Translations under genes and position numbers: made by a program | Origin: Pseudomonas benzenivorans | GTDB taxonomy: Bacteria; Pseudomonadota; Gammaproteobacteria; Pseudomonadales; Pseudomonadaceae | Direction of reading: 5' to 3' | DNA length: 64,000 nucleotides | Assembly: GCF_033547155.1 (NCBI RefSeq) | Contig: NZ_CP137892.1 | Location: 3,100,001-3,164,000 of the forward strand | Shown here: positions 12,510 to 21,049 of the stretch, piece after piece | How the letters are laid out: every line of letters starts with the position of its first letter | Numbering within the stretch: position 1 is the stretch's first letter | Notes under the pieces: model-generated | Told to the model about the DNA's origin: nothing | What the model saw: only the letters and a program-made list of their open reading frames with translations | Database searches by the model: none

Positions 12510-12561
12510 CGGGAAAACGCCCCCCCCGGCGACGAACCGCCGCACCGGAGCCGGGGGCCAC

Positions 12562-12592
12562 GGCGGATGTGAAAATCCACATTCGCCCTACG
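12562..12592. repeat. REP-like hairpin at the 3' end of dinB
   Basis: A 10-bp inverted repeat with one G-T wobble (12562-12571 / 12578-12587) and a 6-base AT-rich loop, ending in GCCCTACG, which runs into the dinB stop codon. The tail and the hairpin resemble Pseudomonas REP elements. It could protect or terminate the convergent META and dinB transcripts. No T-run was seen, so it was not called a classical terminator. Confidence 0.5.
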
Positions 12593-13649
12593 GCGCGAAC
12601 AGCTCCAGCTGCTCGTGCCGGCCACGCAGATCGTGCAGTCGAACCCCCACCCCGAGCAGCCGCACCGGCTTGTCGCCACGGGCGAAGGCCGCACTCAGCA
12701 GGGCCCTGTAGCTGTCCAGGTCGCGACCGGCGCCGGCCTGTTCCAGGGTGGTCTGGGTGAAGTCGTGGAACTTGACCTTGACGAAGGGCTTGTCCGGTCG
12801 GTAGCTCGCGTCCAGGCGCGCCATGCGCCGGGCCAGCTCCTCCAGCAGCGACGGCAGTTGTGCCAGGCAGGCCGGCAGGTCCGGCAGATCGTGGTCATAG
12901 GTGTTTTCCACGCTCACCGTCTGCCGCCGACTGTCGGTCTGCACCGGGCGCTCGTCGATCCCCCGGGCCAGGCTCCAGAGACGCTCGCCGAAGTGGCCGA
13001 ATTCCTTGACCAGGCTCAACTTGTGCCACTCGCGCAGGTCCGCACAGCTGTGAATGCCCAGGCGCCCGAGCTTGTCCGCGGTCACCTTGCCCACCCCGTG
13101 CAGCTTGCTCACCGGCAACTCGGCGACGAACGCCTCGATCTGATCCGGCGTGATGACGAACAGGCCGTTGGGCTTGCGCCAGTCGCTGGCGATCTTGGCC
13201 AGGAACTTGTTCGGCGCCACACCCGCCGACACCGTGATGTGCAGCTCCTGGGACACCCGCCGGCGGATATCCTGGGCGATGCGCGTGGCGCTGCCGGAGA
13301 AATGCGGGCTGGCGGATACATCCAGGTAGGCCTCGTCCAGCGAGAGCGGCTCGATGACCTCGGTGTAGTCGCGAAAGATGGCGTGGATCTGCCGAGAAAC
13401 CGCCTTGTAGGCCTCCATCCGTGGTTTGACGATCAGCAGCTCCGGACACAGCTTGAGCGCATGCCCGGAGGCCATCGCCGAGCGCACGCCGTAGGCCCGC
13501 GCCTCGTAATTGCAGGTGGCGATCACCCCCCGGCGATCCGCCGCGCCCCCCACCGCCAGCGGCTTGCGCGCCAGGCTGGGGTCATCGCGCATCTCTATGG
13601 CGGCATAGAAGCAGTCGCAATCGACGTGGATGATCTTGCGGGCGGTCAT
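12588..13649 (-). CDS. dinB: DNA polymerase IV
   Basis: DinB is a Y-family translesion polymerase. The 353-residue protein starts with the metal-binding motif H-V-D-C-D-C-F-Y-A-A-I-E and has the second acidic motif S-L-D-E-A-Y-L-D near residue 105. The helix-hairpin-helix thumb (L-H-G-V-G-K-V-T-A-D-K-L) and the C-terminal little-finger domain are also present. The length is typical (351 in E. coli). No clear LexA box (CTGT-N8-ACAG) was found before the start. It is convergent with the META-lipoprotein gene. Confidence 0.95.
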   Translation of the reverse strand: MTARKIIHVDCDCFYAAIEMRDDPSLARKPLAVGGAADRRGVIATCNYEARAYGVRSAMASGHALKLCPELLIVKPRMEAYKAVSRQIHAIFRDYTEVIEPLSLDEAYLDVSASPHFSGSATRIAQDIRRRVSQELHITVSAGVAPNKFLAKIASDWRKPNGLFVITPDQIEAFVAELPVSKLHGVGKVTADKLGRLGIHSCADLREWHKLSLVKEFGHFGERLWSLARGIDERPVQTDSRRQTVSVENTYDHDLPDLPACLAQLPSLLEELARRMARLDASYRPDKPFVKVKFHDFTQTTLEQAGAGRDLDSYRALLSAAFARGDKPVRLLGVGVRLHDLRGRHEQLELFAP

Positions 13650-13975
13650 GATGGGCCTGGTACAGGTTGTCGGCTACTGCCGCGCCGGCGCGGCTGTCGG
13701 GCTCCTCGACGCACAAGGCTGGACCTGTACGCCACAGCCCCGGCCTTCGAGTGCCCCGGCCATTGTCCCGCCGAATGGCCACGGACTCTAGCCCATGAAC
13801 ATCGCCGTCGGCTATTACGGCCGGCGCTCAGGCCGATAAATGTCGACTTTCCGGCCAGGCGCCAGAACGCACCCGACTGCCCGCAACGGCCCGCGCGGTG
13901 CGGCCGACAGCCGTAACGGCAACATCACGAAACGCTAAGCATCTGAACGAACAACAATTTTTTCCGAACTAATGG
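13650..13975. other. Intergenic region between dinB and the tRNA promoter
   Basis: About 325 bases without a supported gene. It contains a GC-rich self-complementary stretch shortly upstream of dinB. No recognised regulator site was seen. Confidence 0.6.
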
Positions 13976-14003
13976 TTGACAGGGCGCCTCTAAACTATAG
14001 AAT
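13976..14003 (+). promoter_or_regulatory. Sigma-70 promoter of the first tRNA-fMet
   Basis: TTGACA (13976-13981), 16-base spacer, TAGAAT (13998-14003). The tRNA begins 7 bases later, after a GC-only discriminator, which is typical of stringently controlled stable-RNA promoters. Confidence 0.8.
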
Positions 14004-14009
14004 GGCCGC

Positions 14010-14086
<77 letters not shown>

Positions 14087-14098
14087 ATTCACGAAAAA

Positions 14099-14123
14099 GG
14101 CCACTCGAACGAGTGGCCTTTTT
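14099..14123 (+). terminator. Rho-independent terminator after tRNA-fMet copy 1
   Basis: A perfect 9-bp stem (GGCCACTCG / CGAGTGGCC) with an AA loop, preceded by AAAAA and followed by TTTTT, 12 bases after the tRNA. Confidence 0.93.
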
Positions 14124-14175
14124 CGTTTGCGTTCGATTTACTGATTTAACTAATTGATTAAAAAGCAGAAATCGA

Positions 14176-14203
14176 TTGACAGCAGCACTCAAACGAATAG
14201 AAT
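14176..14203 (+). promoter_or_regulatory. Sigma-70 promoter of the second tRNA-fMet
   Basis: TTGACA (14176-14181), 16-base spacer, TAGAAT (14198-14203). Geometry is identical to the promoter of copy 1, but the spacer sequence differs. Confidence 0.8.
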
Positions 14204-14209
14204 GGCCGT

Positions 14210-14286
<77 letters not shown>

Positions 14287-14297
14287 ATTCACGAAAA

Positions 14298-14322
14298 GGC
14301 CACTCAAGCGAGTGGCCTTTTT
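14298..14322 (+). terminator. Rho-independent terminator after tRNA-fMet copy 2
   Basis: An 8-bp stem (GGCCACTC / GAGTGGCC) with an AAGC loop and five T. It is a near copy of the terminator after copy 1. Confidence 0.92.
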
Positions 14323-14572
14323 CGTTTCAGCTCCTCTACTTGCACGAACCAGTCCGCAGCCTAGTTGCCGATTCCCACCACCAGGGAAGCATCCCGGGAG
14401 CCCGCGGGCGAGCCGCGAAGAAGCACTCGGAGCGCTCAGCCTGTTCACCCGCAATCAGGCACGCGCGCGCCGTCGCGCGAGAGACTGGTCAAGTTCGCAA
14501 TCGACCGCTAGAATTGCGCACTTTTTGATCAATGGCGCCATCGGCGCCCCGCCCCAGCCCGAGGTCAGTCGC

Positions 14573-15898
14573 ATGTCCACCCCCGCCACGCCGAAAGTCG
14601 GATTCGTTTCACTGGGTTGCCCCAAGGCCCTGGTGGACTCCGAACGCATCCTGACCCAGCTGCGCATGGAGGGGTACGAGGTCGTACCGACCTACGAGGA
14701 CGCCGACGTGGTGGTGGTCAACACCTGCGGCTTCATCGACAGCGCCAAGGCGGAGTCTTTGGAAGTCATTGGCGAGGCCATCGCCGAGAACGGCAAGGTC
14801 ATCGTCACCGGCTGCATGGGCGTGGAAGAAGGCGCGATCCGCGACGTGCACCCCTCCGTGCTCTCGGTGACCGGCCCGCAGCAGTACGAGCAGGTGCTCA
14901 ATGCCGTGCACGAAGTGGTGCCCCCCTCCACCGAACACAACCCGCTGATCGACCTGGTGCCGCCCCAGGGCGTCAAGCTGACTCCGCGCCACTACGCCTA
15001 CCTGAAGATTTCCGAAGGCTGTAACCACAGCTGCAGCTTCTGCATCATCCCCTCGATGCGCGGCAAGCTGGTCAGCCGCCCGGTCGGCGAGGTGCTCAGC
15101 GAAGCCGAGCGCCTGGTCAAGGCCGGGGTCAAGGAACTGCTGGTGATCAGCCAGGACACCAGCGCCTACGGCGTGGACATGAAGTACAAGACCGACTTCT
15201 GGAACGGCCGGCCGGTCAAGACGCGCATGACCGAACTGTGCGAGGCGCTGTCCTCCATGGGCGTGTGGGTACGCCTGCACTATGTCTACCCCTACCCGCA
15301 CGTCGACGAACTGATCCCGCTGATGGCCGCCGGCAAGCTGCTGCCCTACCTGGACATCCCCTTCCAGCACGCCAGCCCCAAGGTGCTCAAGGCCATGAAG
15401 CGCCCGGCCTTCGAGGACAAGACCCTGGCCCGCATCAAGGCCTGGCGCGAGCTCTGCCCGGAGCTGACCATCCGCTCGACCTTCATCGTCGGCTTCCCCG
15501 GCGAAACCGAGGAGGACTTCCAGTACCTGCTCGACTGGCTGACCGAGGCCCAACTCGACCGCGTCGGCTGCTTCCAGTACTCCCCGGTGGACGGCGCCCC
15601 GGCCAACGACCTCGACCTCGCGCCGGTGCCGGACGAGGTCAAGCAGGAACGCTGGGACCGCTTCATGGCCCACCAGCAGGCCATCAGCGCCGCCCGCCTG
15701 CAGCTGAAGGTCGGCAAGGAAATGGAGGTGCTGATCGACGAGGTCGACGACCAGGGCGCCGTCGCCCGCTGCTATGCCGACGCCCCGGAGATCGATGGCA
15801 GCGTGTTCATCGCCAGCACCGACCTGAGCCCCGGGGACAAGGTGCGCGTGCGCATCGTCGACGCCGACGAATACGACATGTGGGCCGAGCTGCTCTGA
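14573..15898 (+). CDS. rimO: Ribosomal protein S12 methylthiotransferase RimO
   Basis: RimO adds a methylthio group to an Asp of ribosomal protein S12 by radical-SAM chemistry. The 441-residue protein has an N-terminal MTTase domain whose cysteines (L-G-C-P-K, N-T-C-G-F, T-G-C-M-G) bind one [4Fe-4S] cluster. A radical-SAM C-x3-C-x2-C (C-N-H-S-C-S-F-C) and a C-terminal TRAM domain follow. The chosen ATG at 14573 gives the normal family length and follows a GAGG; the frame is open upstream to the tRNA region, but that extension has no family similarity. Confidence 0.95.
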   Translation: MSTPATPKVGFVSLGCPKALVDSERILTQLRMEGYEVVPTYEDADVVVVNTCGFIDSAKAESLEVIGEAIAENGKVIVTGCMGVEEGAIRDVHPSVLSVTGPQQYEQVLNAVHEVVPPSTEHNPLIDLVPPQGVKLTPRHYAYLKISEGCNHSCSFCIIPSMRGKLVSRPVGEVLSEAERLVKAGVKELLVISQDTSAYGVDMKYKTDFWNGRPVKTRMTELCEALSSMGVWVRLHYVYPYPHVDELIPLMAAGKLLPYLDIPFQHASPKVLKAMKRPAFEDKTLARIKAWRELCPELTIRSTFIVGFPGETEEDFQYLLDWLTEAQLDRVGCFQYSPVDGAPANDLDLAPVPDEVKQERWDRFMAHQQAISAARLQLKVGKEMEVLIDEVDDQGAVARCYADAPEIDGSVFIASTDLSPGDKVRVRIVDADEYDMWAELL

Positions 15899-15907
15899 CC
15901 TGCCGCG

Positions 15908-15930
15908 CCCCTTCCCTGCACGGGAAGGGG
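15908..15930 (+). terminator. Hairpin after rimO
   Basis: A perfect 9-bp stem (CCCCTTCCC / GGGAAGGGG) with a 5-base loop, 9 bases after the rimO stop. It has no T-run, so it may be a weak terminator or an RNA-stabilising hairpin. Confidence 0.5.
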
Positions 15931-15985
15931 CCTTCCCGCCCCACCCCGCTAGACTGACAACACCGCCCACCACCAGGCCAAGCCC

Positions 15986-16342
15986 ATGGCCCGACTCAAG
16001 GTTTATTACGACGGCGCCTGCCCGCGCTGCGTGGCCGACCGCCGCCGCTACGAACGCCTCGCGCGGCACGACGACAGCGTCGAATGGGTCGATATCACCG
16101 GCAAGGAAGAGCAACTGCGCGCCGCCGGCATCGACCCCTACCGGGCCCTCACCGAACTCCATGTCCAGGACGAACAGGGGCGCATCCACCGCGAACTCGA
16201 CGCCTACATCCTGCTCATGTCACGCACCCGGGCGTTACGCCCGCTGGCCTGGCTGCTCGACCTGCCCGGCCTCAAACCGCTGCTGTCCTGGTGCTACCGG
16301 CACTGGGTGCTGCGCCGCCTGCACCGCGAAGGGCGGCTGTAG
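15986..16342 (+). CDS. DCC-family (DUF393) thiol-disulfide oxidoreductase-like protein
   Basis: A 118-residue DUF393 protein. The signature Y-D-G-A-C-P-R-C (C12 and C15) opens the protein, and the C-terminal part has the hydrophobic helix W-L-L-D-L-P-G-L typical of the family. The family is annotated as thiol-disulfide oxidoreductase from the CPxC motif, but the substrate is unknown. It appears to be transcribed alone, after rimO. Confidence 0.85.
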   Translation: MARLKVYYDGACPRCVADRRRYERLARHDDSVEWVDITGKEEQLRAAGIDPYRALTELHVQDEQGRIHRELDAYILLMSRTRALRPLAWLLDLPGLKPLLSWCYRHWVLRRLHREGRL

Positions 16343-16563
16343 CCCTGCCCTTCAGCGATCCAGCGGGCTCAACACAGCCAGAGAAGACAAGCACTGCTCG
16401 ACCTCCACCGCGCCCATTTCGCGCCGGGTGATGCGCCTTTATGCCAGCCGTCAGCCCATGGCGGTATTTCCCCGACAGGTGTCGATTTCCCCCTCGGCCA
16501 GTCGACTAGGGTGTAAGGCATGCGCGCAGCGTGAGCCCCGTGGATTGACCCAGGAGGATTGAG

Positions 16564-16878
16564 ATGGCCAAGTATCTGTTTGTGTATCACGGTGGTAGCA
16601 GCCCCCAAACCCCCGATGAGGTTTCCGGAGTGATGCGGGCCTGGAGCGACTGGTTTGCGTCCATGGGGGCCGCGGTGGCCGACCCCGGCAATCCTGTCGG
16701 CCTTTCGACCACCGTCAACAGCGATGGCTCGATCACCCACAACGGCGGGAGCAATCCGGCCAGTGGCTACAGCCTGATCGAGGCGGCGTCGCTGGACGCG
16801 GTCATCGAGCATGCACGCAAATGCCCGATCCTGGCGGCGGGCGGCAGCATAGAGCTCGCCGAAGTTATCGAGATGTAA
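16564..16878 (+). CDS. YCII-domain protein
   Basis: A 104-residue cytoplasmic protein of the YCII/DGPF superfamily, small ferredoxin-like dimers of mostly unknown function. It has the N-terminal strand K-Y-L-F-V-Y-H-G-G, an M-x-x-W-x-x-W helix, and the G-Y-S-L-I-E-A ... C-P-I-L core. A strong AGGAGG Shine-Dalgarno lies 6 bases before the ATG. The 220 bases upstream show nothing recognisable. It converges on the zapA-like gene. Confidence 0.85.
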   Translation: MAKYLFVYHGGSSPQTPDEVSGVMRAWSDWFASMGAAVADPGNPVGLSTTVNSDGSITHNGGSNPASGYSLIEAASLDAVIEHARKCPILAAGGSIELAEVIEM

Positions 16879-16965
16879 CCGCCCGGCCCCAGGGGCTGCG
16901 CATCGTCAGGGGTTGCCCGTGTTCGCCTCCAGGCAGTCCCTGCTCGCCGCGCCAGTGCCGGGTGC

Positions 16966-17268
16966 TCATGACTGGCGGATCAGGCCGGCGATGTCCGCGA
17001 CCCGGGTACTCACCTGCTCCTCGAGCTGCTGGATGTCCTGGCGATGGCGCTGCTCCAGTTCGAGCTGCTGCGCACAGAGCTTCAGTGCCGTCAGCACCAG
17101 CAACCTGTCGCCCACCAGCGATGGCGAGGCGGCCTTGGTTTCGGCCAGGAGGCGCTTGAACAATTGCGTCGAGGCGCTCAGGGCCTGCTGTTTGCCGGCA
17201 GGCGCCTTGATGCTGTAGTCATTGCCGAGAATGGAAATGACGCTGACCGTTTCCCCTTCGAGGCTCAT
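16966..17268 (-). CDS. ZapA-like cell-division protein (divergent paralogue)
   Basis: A 100-residue protein with the ZapA layout: an N-terminal beta-strand domain (V-S-V-I-S-I-L-G-N-D-Y) and a long C-terminal coiled coil (A-L-K-L-C-A-Q-Q-L-E-L-E-Q). ZapA bundles FtsZ filaments. The sequence departs from the housekeeping Pseudomonas ZapA, and the locus lacks the usual neighbours (6S RNA, ygfA, pepP/ygfB). It may be a second, specialised copy. Its start overlaps the stop of the upstream coiled-coil gene by 4 bases. Confidence 0.75.
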   Translation of the reverse strand: MSLEGETVSVISILGNDYSIKAPAGKQQALSASTQLFKRLLAETKAASPSLVGDRLLVLTALKLCAQQLELEQRHRQDIQQLEEQVSTRVADIAGLIRQS

Positions 17269-17513
17269 GCTTGGGCAGGACTCGCACTGGTGGCGACGCT
17301 GCCTGCGGCCAGCGCAACCAGGGCTTGAATGCGCGCCGCCGTGGCGCTGTGCAGCTCCTCCTGCTCCAATGCGCTGAGCTGCAGGCTGTCGTTCTCTTCC
17401 TTCAACTGGGCCAGTTCACCGCGTAGCTGCGCGTTGCTCTCCAGCAGTACCTTGTTCTCCTGGACGAGGTTACCGACAAGCTCTTCCAGCTGACTCAGAT
17501 TATTTTCCAACAT
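17265..17513 (-). CDS. TIGR02449/ZapB-like coiled-coil protein
   Basis: An 82-residue protein that is almost entirely a heptad coiled coil (about residues 1-55), followed by an Ala/Ser-rich tail. It starts M-L-E-N-N-L-S-Q-L and matches the TIGR02449 family normally found upstream of zapA in pseudomonads. It overlaps the zapA-like gene by ATGA, so the two are co-translated and probably interact. The start is taken from the family; only a weak GAG precedes it, and the open frame further upstream has no similarity. Confidence 0.75.
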   Translation of the reverse strand: MLENNLSQLEELVGNLVQENKVLLESNAQLRGELAQLKEENDSLQLSALEQEELHSATAARIQALVALAAGSVATSASPAQA

Positions 17514-18011
17514 ATTGATTACTCGGGCTTTTTGGCGGGGCGCCACAATAATGAAATGCGCCGGGAGAAGCCAGAGCAGTAGCCGCCTGGCATCTGCCCG
17601 CTGCGCGTTCTCGCCACGACCGGCACCCCGGTCGAAACGGGGACGCTGCCGGTGACGGCGAACCGCTCCTCCGACTGCCTGGGCCCGTGCACAGTTCCAT
17701 TTTTCTCCCCGCCTGTACGAACCGGGCAGCCCAGGGCCATGCAGCAGTAGCAATGCGGCGCACCAAAAACGACTTTATTGCACCATCGTGCAACATCAGT
17801 TGTCGGCCACGCGAGCTCGGAAGCCGCGCCGGCAGCCAGCATAGCGCCCTTGGCGTGTTGCGGCCTGGAACTTGCTTTGGCCAGGTGCCCGGGCTCACCG
17901 CCCTGCTCCGCCCCTGCCGCGGCTGCGCAAACAGACTGCCCGGGCGGCATGACCCAAGCCTTCCCCCGACGCCCCACGTCAAGCGCGTCCGTCTCAACCT
18001 GGAGTAGCCCT
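17514..18011. other. Gene-poor region between the zapB-like and CBS genes
   Basis: About 500 bases between two divergent genes. No reading frame with family similarity was seen. It must contain both promoters, but I could not place them with confidence. Confidence 0.6.
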
Positions 18012-18428
18012 GTGATTACTGCCTCTATCGCCCGCTGCATGAGCAAAGACTTCGCCGTGATCCACCCCGACATGCCGGTGGTCGCGGCGTCCGCCAGGCT
18101 GATGAGGCACGCCATGCTGGGCGGCCCGGTGGTCGACGCCGACGGTCTGCTGCTGGGCTGGATTTCCGAGCAGGAATGCCTGCAGATCAGCCTTCAGGTG
18201 GTCTACCACAACCAGCGGGTGGCCACCGTCCGCGACATCATGCGCACCGACGTGCTGTGCGTGAAGCTCGGCGACGACCCGCTCGAACTGGCCCAACAGA
18301 TGCTCGGCGACAAGCCCAAGAGCTACCCGGTGATCGACGGCAGCCGCAAGGTGCTCGGCGTCGTCACGCGCCGCCATATCCTCAACCTGCTGATCGATCA
18401 GCTGGCCAGCTTCGGCAAAACCGCCTGA
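18012..18428 (+). CDS. CBS-pair protein
   Basis: A 138-residue protein made of two CBS domains (about residues 8-60 and 70-132), the tandem that binds adenosine nucleotides as an energy sensor. Motifs seen are M-S-K-D-F-A-V-I-H-P-D-M-P and I-M-R-T-D-V-L-C-V ... Y-P-V-I-D-G ... L-G-V-V-T-R-R. The start is GTG at 18012 behind a GGAG. The frame extends upstream but without similarity. There is no attached enzymatic domain, so the partner is unknown. Confidence 0.85.
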   Translation: MITASIARCMSKDFAVIHPDMPVVAASARLMRHAMLGGPVVDADGLLLGWISEQECLQISLQVVYHNQRVATVRDIMRTDVLCVKLGDDPLELAQQMLGDKPKSYPVIDGSRKVLGVVTRRHILNLLIDQLASFGKTA

Positions 18429-18457
18429 GCTCGCGGCGGGCGTCTTGCGCGACAGGC

Positions 18458-19438
18458 TCAGCCCTGCCCGTGGACCTGTAGCCAGGCGAACAGGCGCTCG
18501 GTATCCGCGAGCCGGCACAGCGCACCGCCCTCGCCGATGATCGCCGCACTGCCGGCCGCCACGCCGTAGCACAGCGCCTCGCGCCAGGGCGCACCGGCCG
18601 CCAGCTTCAGGGTCACCCCGGCCACCAGGCTGTCGCCCGCCCCCACGGTGCTACAGCGTTGCACCGTGGGCGCGGCAAGCCACTCGCGCCGGCCCTGCCC
18701 CACCAGCAACGCCCCCTGAGCGCCGAGCGACACCAGCACGTTCGCGCAGCCACCGCCGTCCACCAGTTCCCGGGCGAACCCGGCGAGCCGCTCCGGCCCG
18801 TCGATCGCCTCGCCGGCCAGGCTGCACAGCTCGTTGAGGTTGGGCTTGATCATGAACACCCCGCCCGCCTCCAGGGCCTGGCGCAGCGCCTCGCCGGAGC
18901 TGTCGAGGATGCAGCGTATCCCGCGCCCGATGACGTCATGCAGCAGACGCGGCAGGAAGTCGGCCGCCAACCCCGGCGGCAGGCTGCCGCTGATCACCAG
19001 GTACTCCGGCGTCGGCAGGGCCGCCACGGCCTCCAGCAGCCGCGTCTGTTCGGCCGCGCTGAGGCACGCCCCGGGCAGGACGAAGCGGTACTGCTGAGCA
19101 CCGGCCTGCTCCAGCACGTTGAGGCATTCGCGGGTCCGCTCGGCGATGGCCAGGGGCTGAGTGGCCACCCCCTCGGCAGCGAGCAGCTCGACCAGCTGCT
19201 GGCCACTGGCCCCGCCGGCGGGAAACAGGGCCAGGGCACGGCCGCCCAACGCATGGATCGCCCGAGCGACGTTGATGCCGCCGCCACCGGGCGTGTAGAT
19301 AGGGGGCGTGCAGCGCAGCTTGGCCTCCGCGCGCAGGCGTGGAATCTGGGTGGCGATGTCTAGCGCGGGGCTCAGGGTCAGGGTGACGATAGCGCCCCGG
19401 CCGCCGATCTTGCGCCTGGGCTTGTGGGAGGCGGTCAT
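18458..19438 (-). CDS. pfkB: PfkB-type 6-phosphofructokinase
   Basis: A ribokinase-family sugar kinase of 326 residues, closest by recalled alignment to E. coli PfkB, which phosphorylates fructose-6-phosphate. Shared features are T-L-T-L-S-P-A-L-D, the Gly-rich P-G-G-G-G-I-N-V-A-R-A-I, D-S-S-G-E-A-L near the middle, and the catalytic S-T-V-G-A-G-D-S with the base Asp. Pseudomonads normally lack any phosphofructokinase, so this is unusual. A 1-phosphofructokinase or tagatose-6-P kinase cannot be excluded. ATG 19438 was chosen; an in-frame TTG lies two codons upstream, and no strong Shine-Dalgarno is visible. Confidence 0.8.
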   Translation of the reverse strand: MTASHKPRRKIGGRGAIVTLTLSPALDIATQIPRLRAEAKLRCTPPIYTPGGGGINVARAIHALGGRALALFPAGGASGQQLVELLAAEGVATQPLAIAERTRECLNVLEQAGAQQYRFVLPGACLSAAEQTRLLEAVAALPTPEYLVISGSLPPGLAADFLPRLLHDVIGRGIRCILDSSGEALRQALEAGGVFMIKPNLNELCSLAGEAIDGPERLAGFARELVDGGGCANVLVSLGAQGALLVGQGRREWLAAPTVQRCSTVGAGDSLVAGVTLKLAAGAPWREALCYGVAAGSAAIIGEGGALCRLADTERLFAWLQVHGQG

Positions 19439-19477
19439 ACCCAAAGCTTAGGCGACCGCCCCGGCGGCTGCGCTGGC

Positions 19478-19903
19478 TCAGGGGGCGACGGGGCGGATGT
19501 CGAAACCGCTCTTGGCCTCGCTGACGATACGAAAGTGCTGGCGCTGCCCGGGGCTCACCGGCACCGCCAGTTCCCGGCGCAGACGGCCCTTGCCGCACAG
19601 CGTGTCGTCCTGCTCGTCGATGCCGATGCCCAGCACCCGGGTGCCCGCCGGCACCTGGAAGCGCGCCCGCTCGCCGATGCCGATGCGCGCCGCCACCTTG
19701 CGGTCGACCAGCACCGCCACGTAGCAGCCACCGCCGAGCATGCCCAGGTCGCGCTCGACCACCAGCTCACCGCTGTCGGCGACGGCCTGCTGATAGGCCA
19801 GCAGGCGCTCGCCGGGCACCTGGCTGACATGCTCCGGGTCGGCGGGGAAGGATGAACAACCGGCCAAGGCCAGCAACGGCAGTACGGCGCAGATCAATCG
19901 CAT
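19478..19903 (-). CDS. Uncharacterised lipoprotein
   Basis: A 141-residue putative lipoprotein with lipobox L-A-G-C near residue 16. The mature part has a conserved-looking core G-G-C-Y-V-A-V-L-V-D and a Cys in D-T-L-C-G-K-G. Similar small lipoproteins occur in other pseudomonads, but I know no function. The start at 19903 is fixed by a perfect GGAGGG five bases upstream; the in-frame ATG at 19915 has no such site. It lies 39 bases upstream of pfkB on the same strand. Confidence 0.8.
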   Translation of the reverse strand: MRLICAVLPLLALAGCSSFPADPEHVSQVPGERLLAYQQAVADSGELVVERDLGMLGGGCYVAVLVDRKVAARIGIGERARFQVPAGTRVLGIGIDEQDDTLCGKGRLRRELAVPVSPGQRQHFRIVSEAKSGFDIRPVAP

Positions 19904-19977
19904 GGAGCCCTCCATGGGCACGAGAAGTACCGCCTGAGTATTGGCAGGGTGGCGGCAACGCACAAGCCGGGATGCGA

Positions 19978-20928
19978 CTAGCGCCCGCGAAAACTCTGCC
20001 GGTAGCCGCTCGGCGACACGCCGAACGCCCGGCCGAAATGCTGGCGCAGCGACACGGGCGAGCCGAAACCGGTCAAGCCGGCGATGGCCTCGATCGAATG
20101 CTCGCTGCCCTCCAGCAGGCGCTGGCTCAGGGCCAGACGCTCGGCCAACAACCAGTCGCCCAGGGTGCAGCCGGTGAGCTGGCGAAAGTGCCGGGTGAAG
20201 CTGCGCCGACTCAACAATGTCCGCTGCGCCAGGCTGTCCAGGCCATGGGGCTGGTGCAAATTGGCGCGCAGCCAGTCGAGCAGCCCCGCCAGGCGATCGT
20301 CTCGCTGGCTGGCCGGCAGCGGTTGCTCGATGAACTGTGCCTGGCCGCCCTGGCGATGCGGCGGGACCACCAGCCGCCGCGCCACCCCGTTGGCCACCTC
20401 GGCGCCGTGCTGGCGGCGCAACAAATGCAGGCAGCAGTCGATGGCCGCGGCCGTGCCGGCCGAGGTCAGCAATTGACCGTCCTCCAGATACAGCACCTCC
20501 GCGTTCAGGCGCACCCGCGGGAAGCGCGCGGCAAAATCCTCGGCCCAGGCCCAATGGGTCGTGGCGGCGCGCCCGTCGAGCAGGCCGGCCTCGGCTAGCA
20601 CATAGGCCCCCAGGCACAGGCCGACCAGCCGTACACCGCGCTCATGGACCCGCACCAGCGCATCCAGCAACAGCTGCGGCGGCCGCTCGGCCGGGTCGTG
20701 CCAGCTCGGCACTATCACCGTCTGCGCCCACTCCAGCGCCTCCAGGCCATGGGCCACCTGCAGGTCGAAACCGGCCGTGGTGCCCAGCGTGCCCGCCTTC
20801 GCCGCACACACCCGCACCTCATAGAGATGCTTGCCCGGGCCTAGCTCGCCGAACACCAGACAGGGCACGGATAGATGAAAAGGCGTGATGCCGTCGAAGG
20901 CGACCACGGCAATTCGATGGGCAGGCAT
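19978..20928 (-). CDS. GlxA-type AraC-family transcriptional regulator
   Basis: A 316-residue regulator with an N-terminal DJ-1/PfpI-like domain (about 1-180; V-V-A-F-D-G-I-T, then G-L-C-L-G-A-Y-V-L-A with the nucleophile-elbow Cys) and a C-terminal AraC double helix-turn-helix (about 215-310; T-L-L-S-R-R-S-F-T-R-H-F, then F-G-S-P-V-S-L-R-Q-H-F). This is the GlxA/FtrA architecture. It is divergent from the cysteine hydrolase gene at 21050 across 121 bases, which suggests it controls that gene. The start at 20928 was chosen at M-P-A-H-R-I. Confidence 0.88.
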   Translation of the reverse strand: MPAHRIAVVAFDGITPFHLSVPCLVFGELGPGKHLYEVRVCAAKAGTLGTTAGFDLQVAHGLEALEWAQTVIVPSWHDPAERPPQLLLDALVRVHERGVRLVGLCLGAYVLAEAGLLDGRAATTHWAWAEDFAARFPRVRLNAEVLYLEDGQLLTSAGTAAAIDCCLHLLRRQHGAEVANGVARRLVVPPHRQGGQAQFIEQPLPASQRDDRLAGLLDWLRANLHQPHGLDSLAQRTLLSRRSFTRHFRQLTGCTLGDWLLAERLALSQRLLEGSEHSIEAIAGLTGFGSPVSLRQHFGRAFGVSPSGYRQSFRGR

Positions 20929-21049
20929 GGCGTTGTTCCGGAGCAGACGATTTGGCCCGATCTTAACGCACGCTGGCATTCGGGCCACTCACGGATAGCC
21001 ACGAGGCGGGGGAACAATCAGCACCATCCCACACCCCGAGGAGCCTGCC

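Noticed and set aside
13650..13760. LexA box for dinB
   Set aside because: A CTGT...ACAG pair was seen, but with a 5-base spacer and not 8, so it does not fit the LexA consensus.
14312..14572. N-terminal extension of rimO back to the tRNA region
   Set aside because: It would overlap the tRNA terminator, and the family start at 14573 gives the normal length.
16879..16965. 6S RNA downstream of the zapA-like gene
   Set aside because: The gap is only 87 bases, too short for the ~180-nt ssrS RNA that follows zapA at the standard locus.
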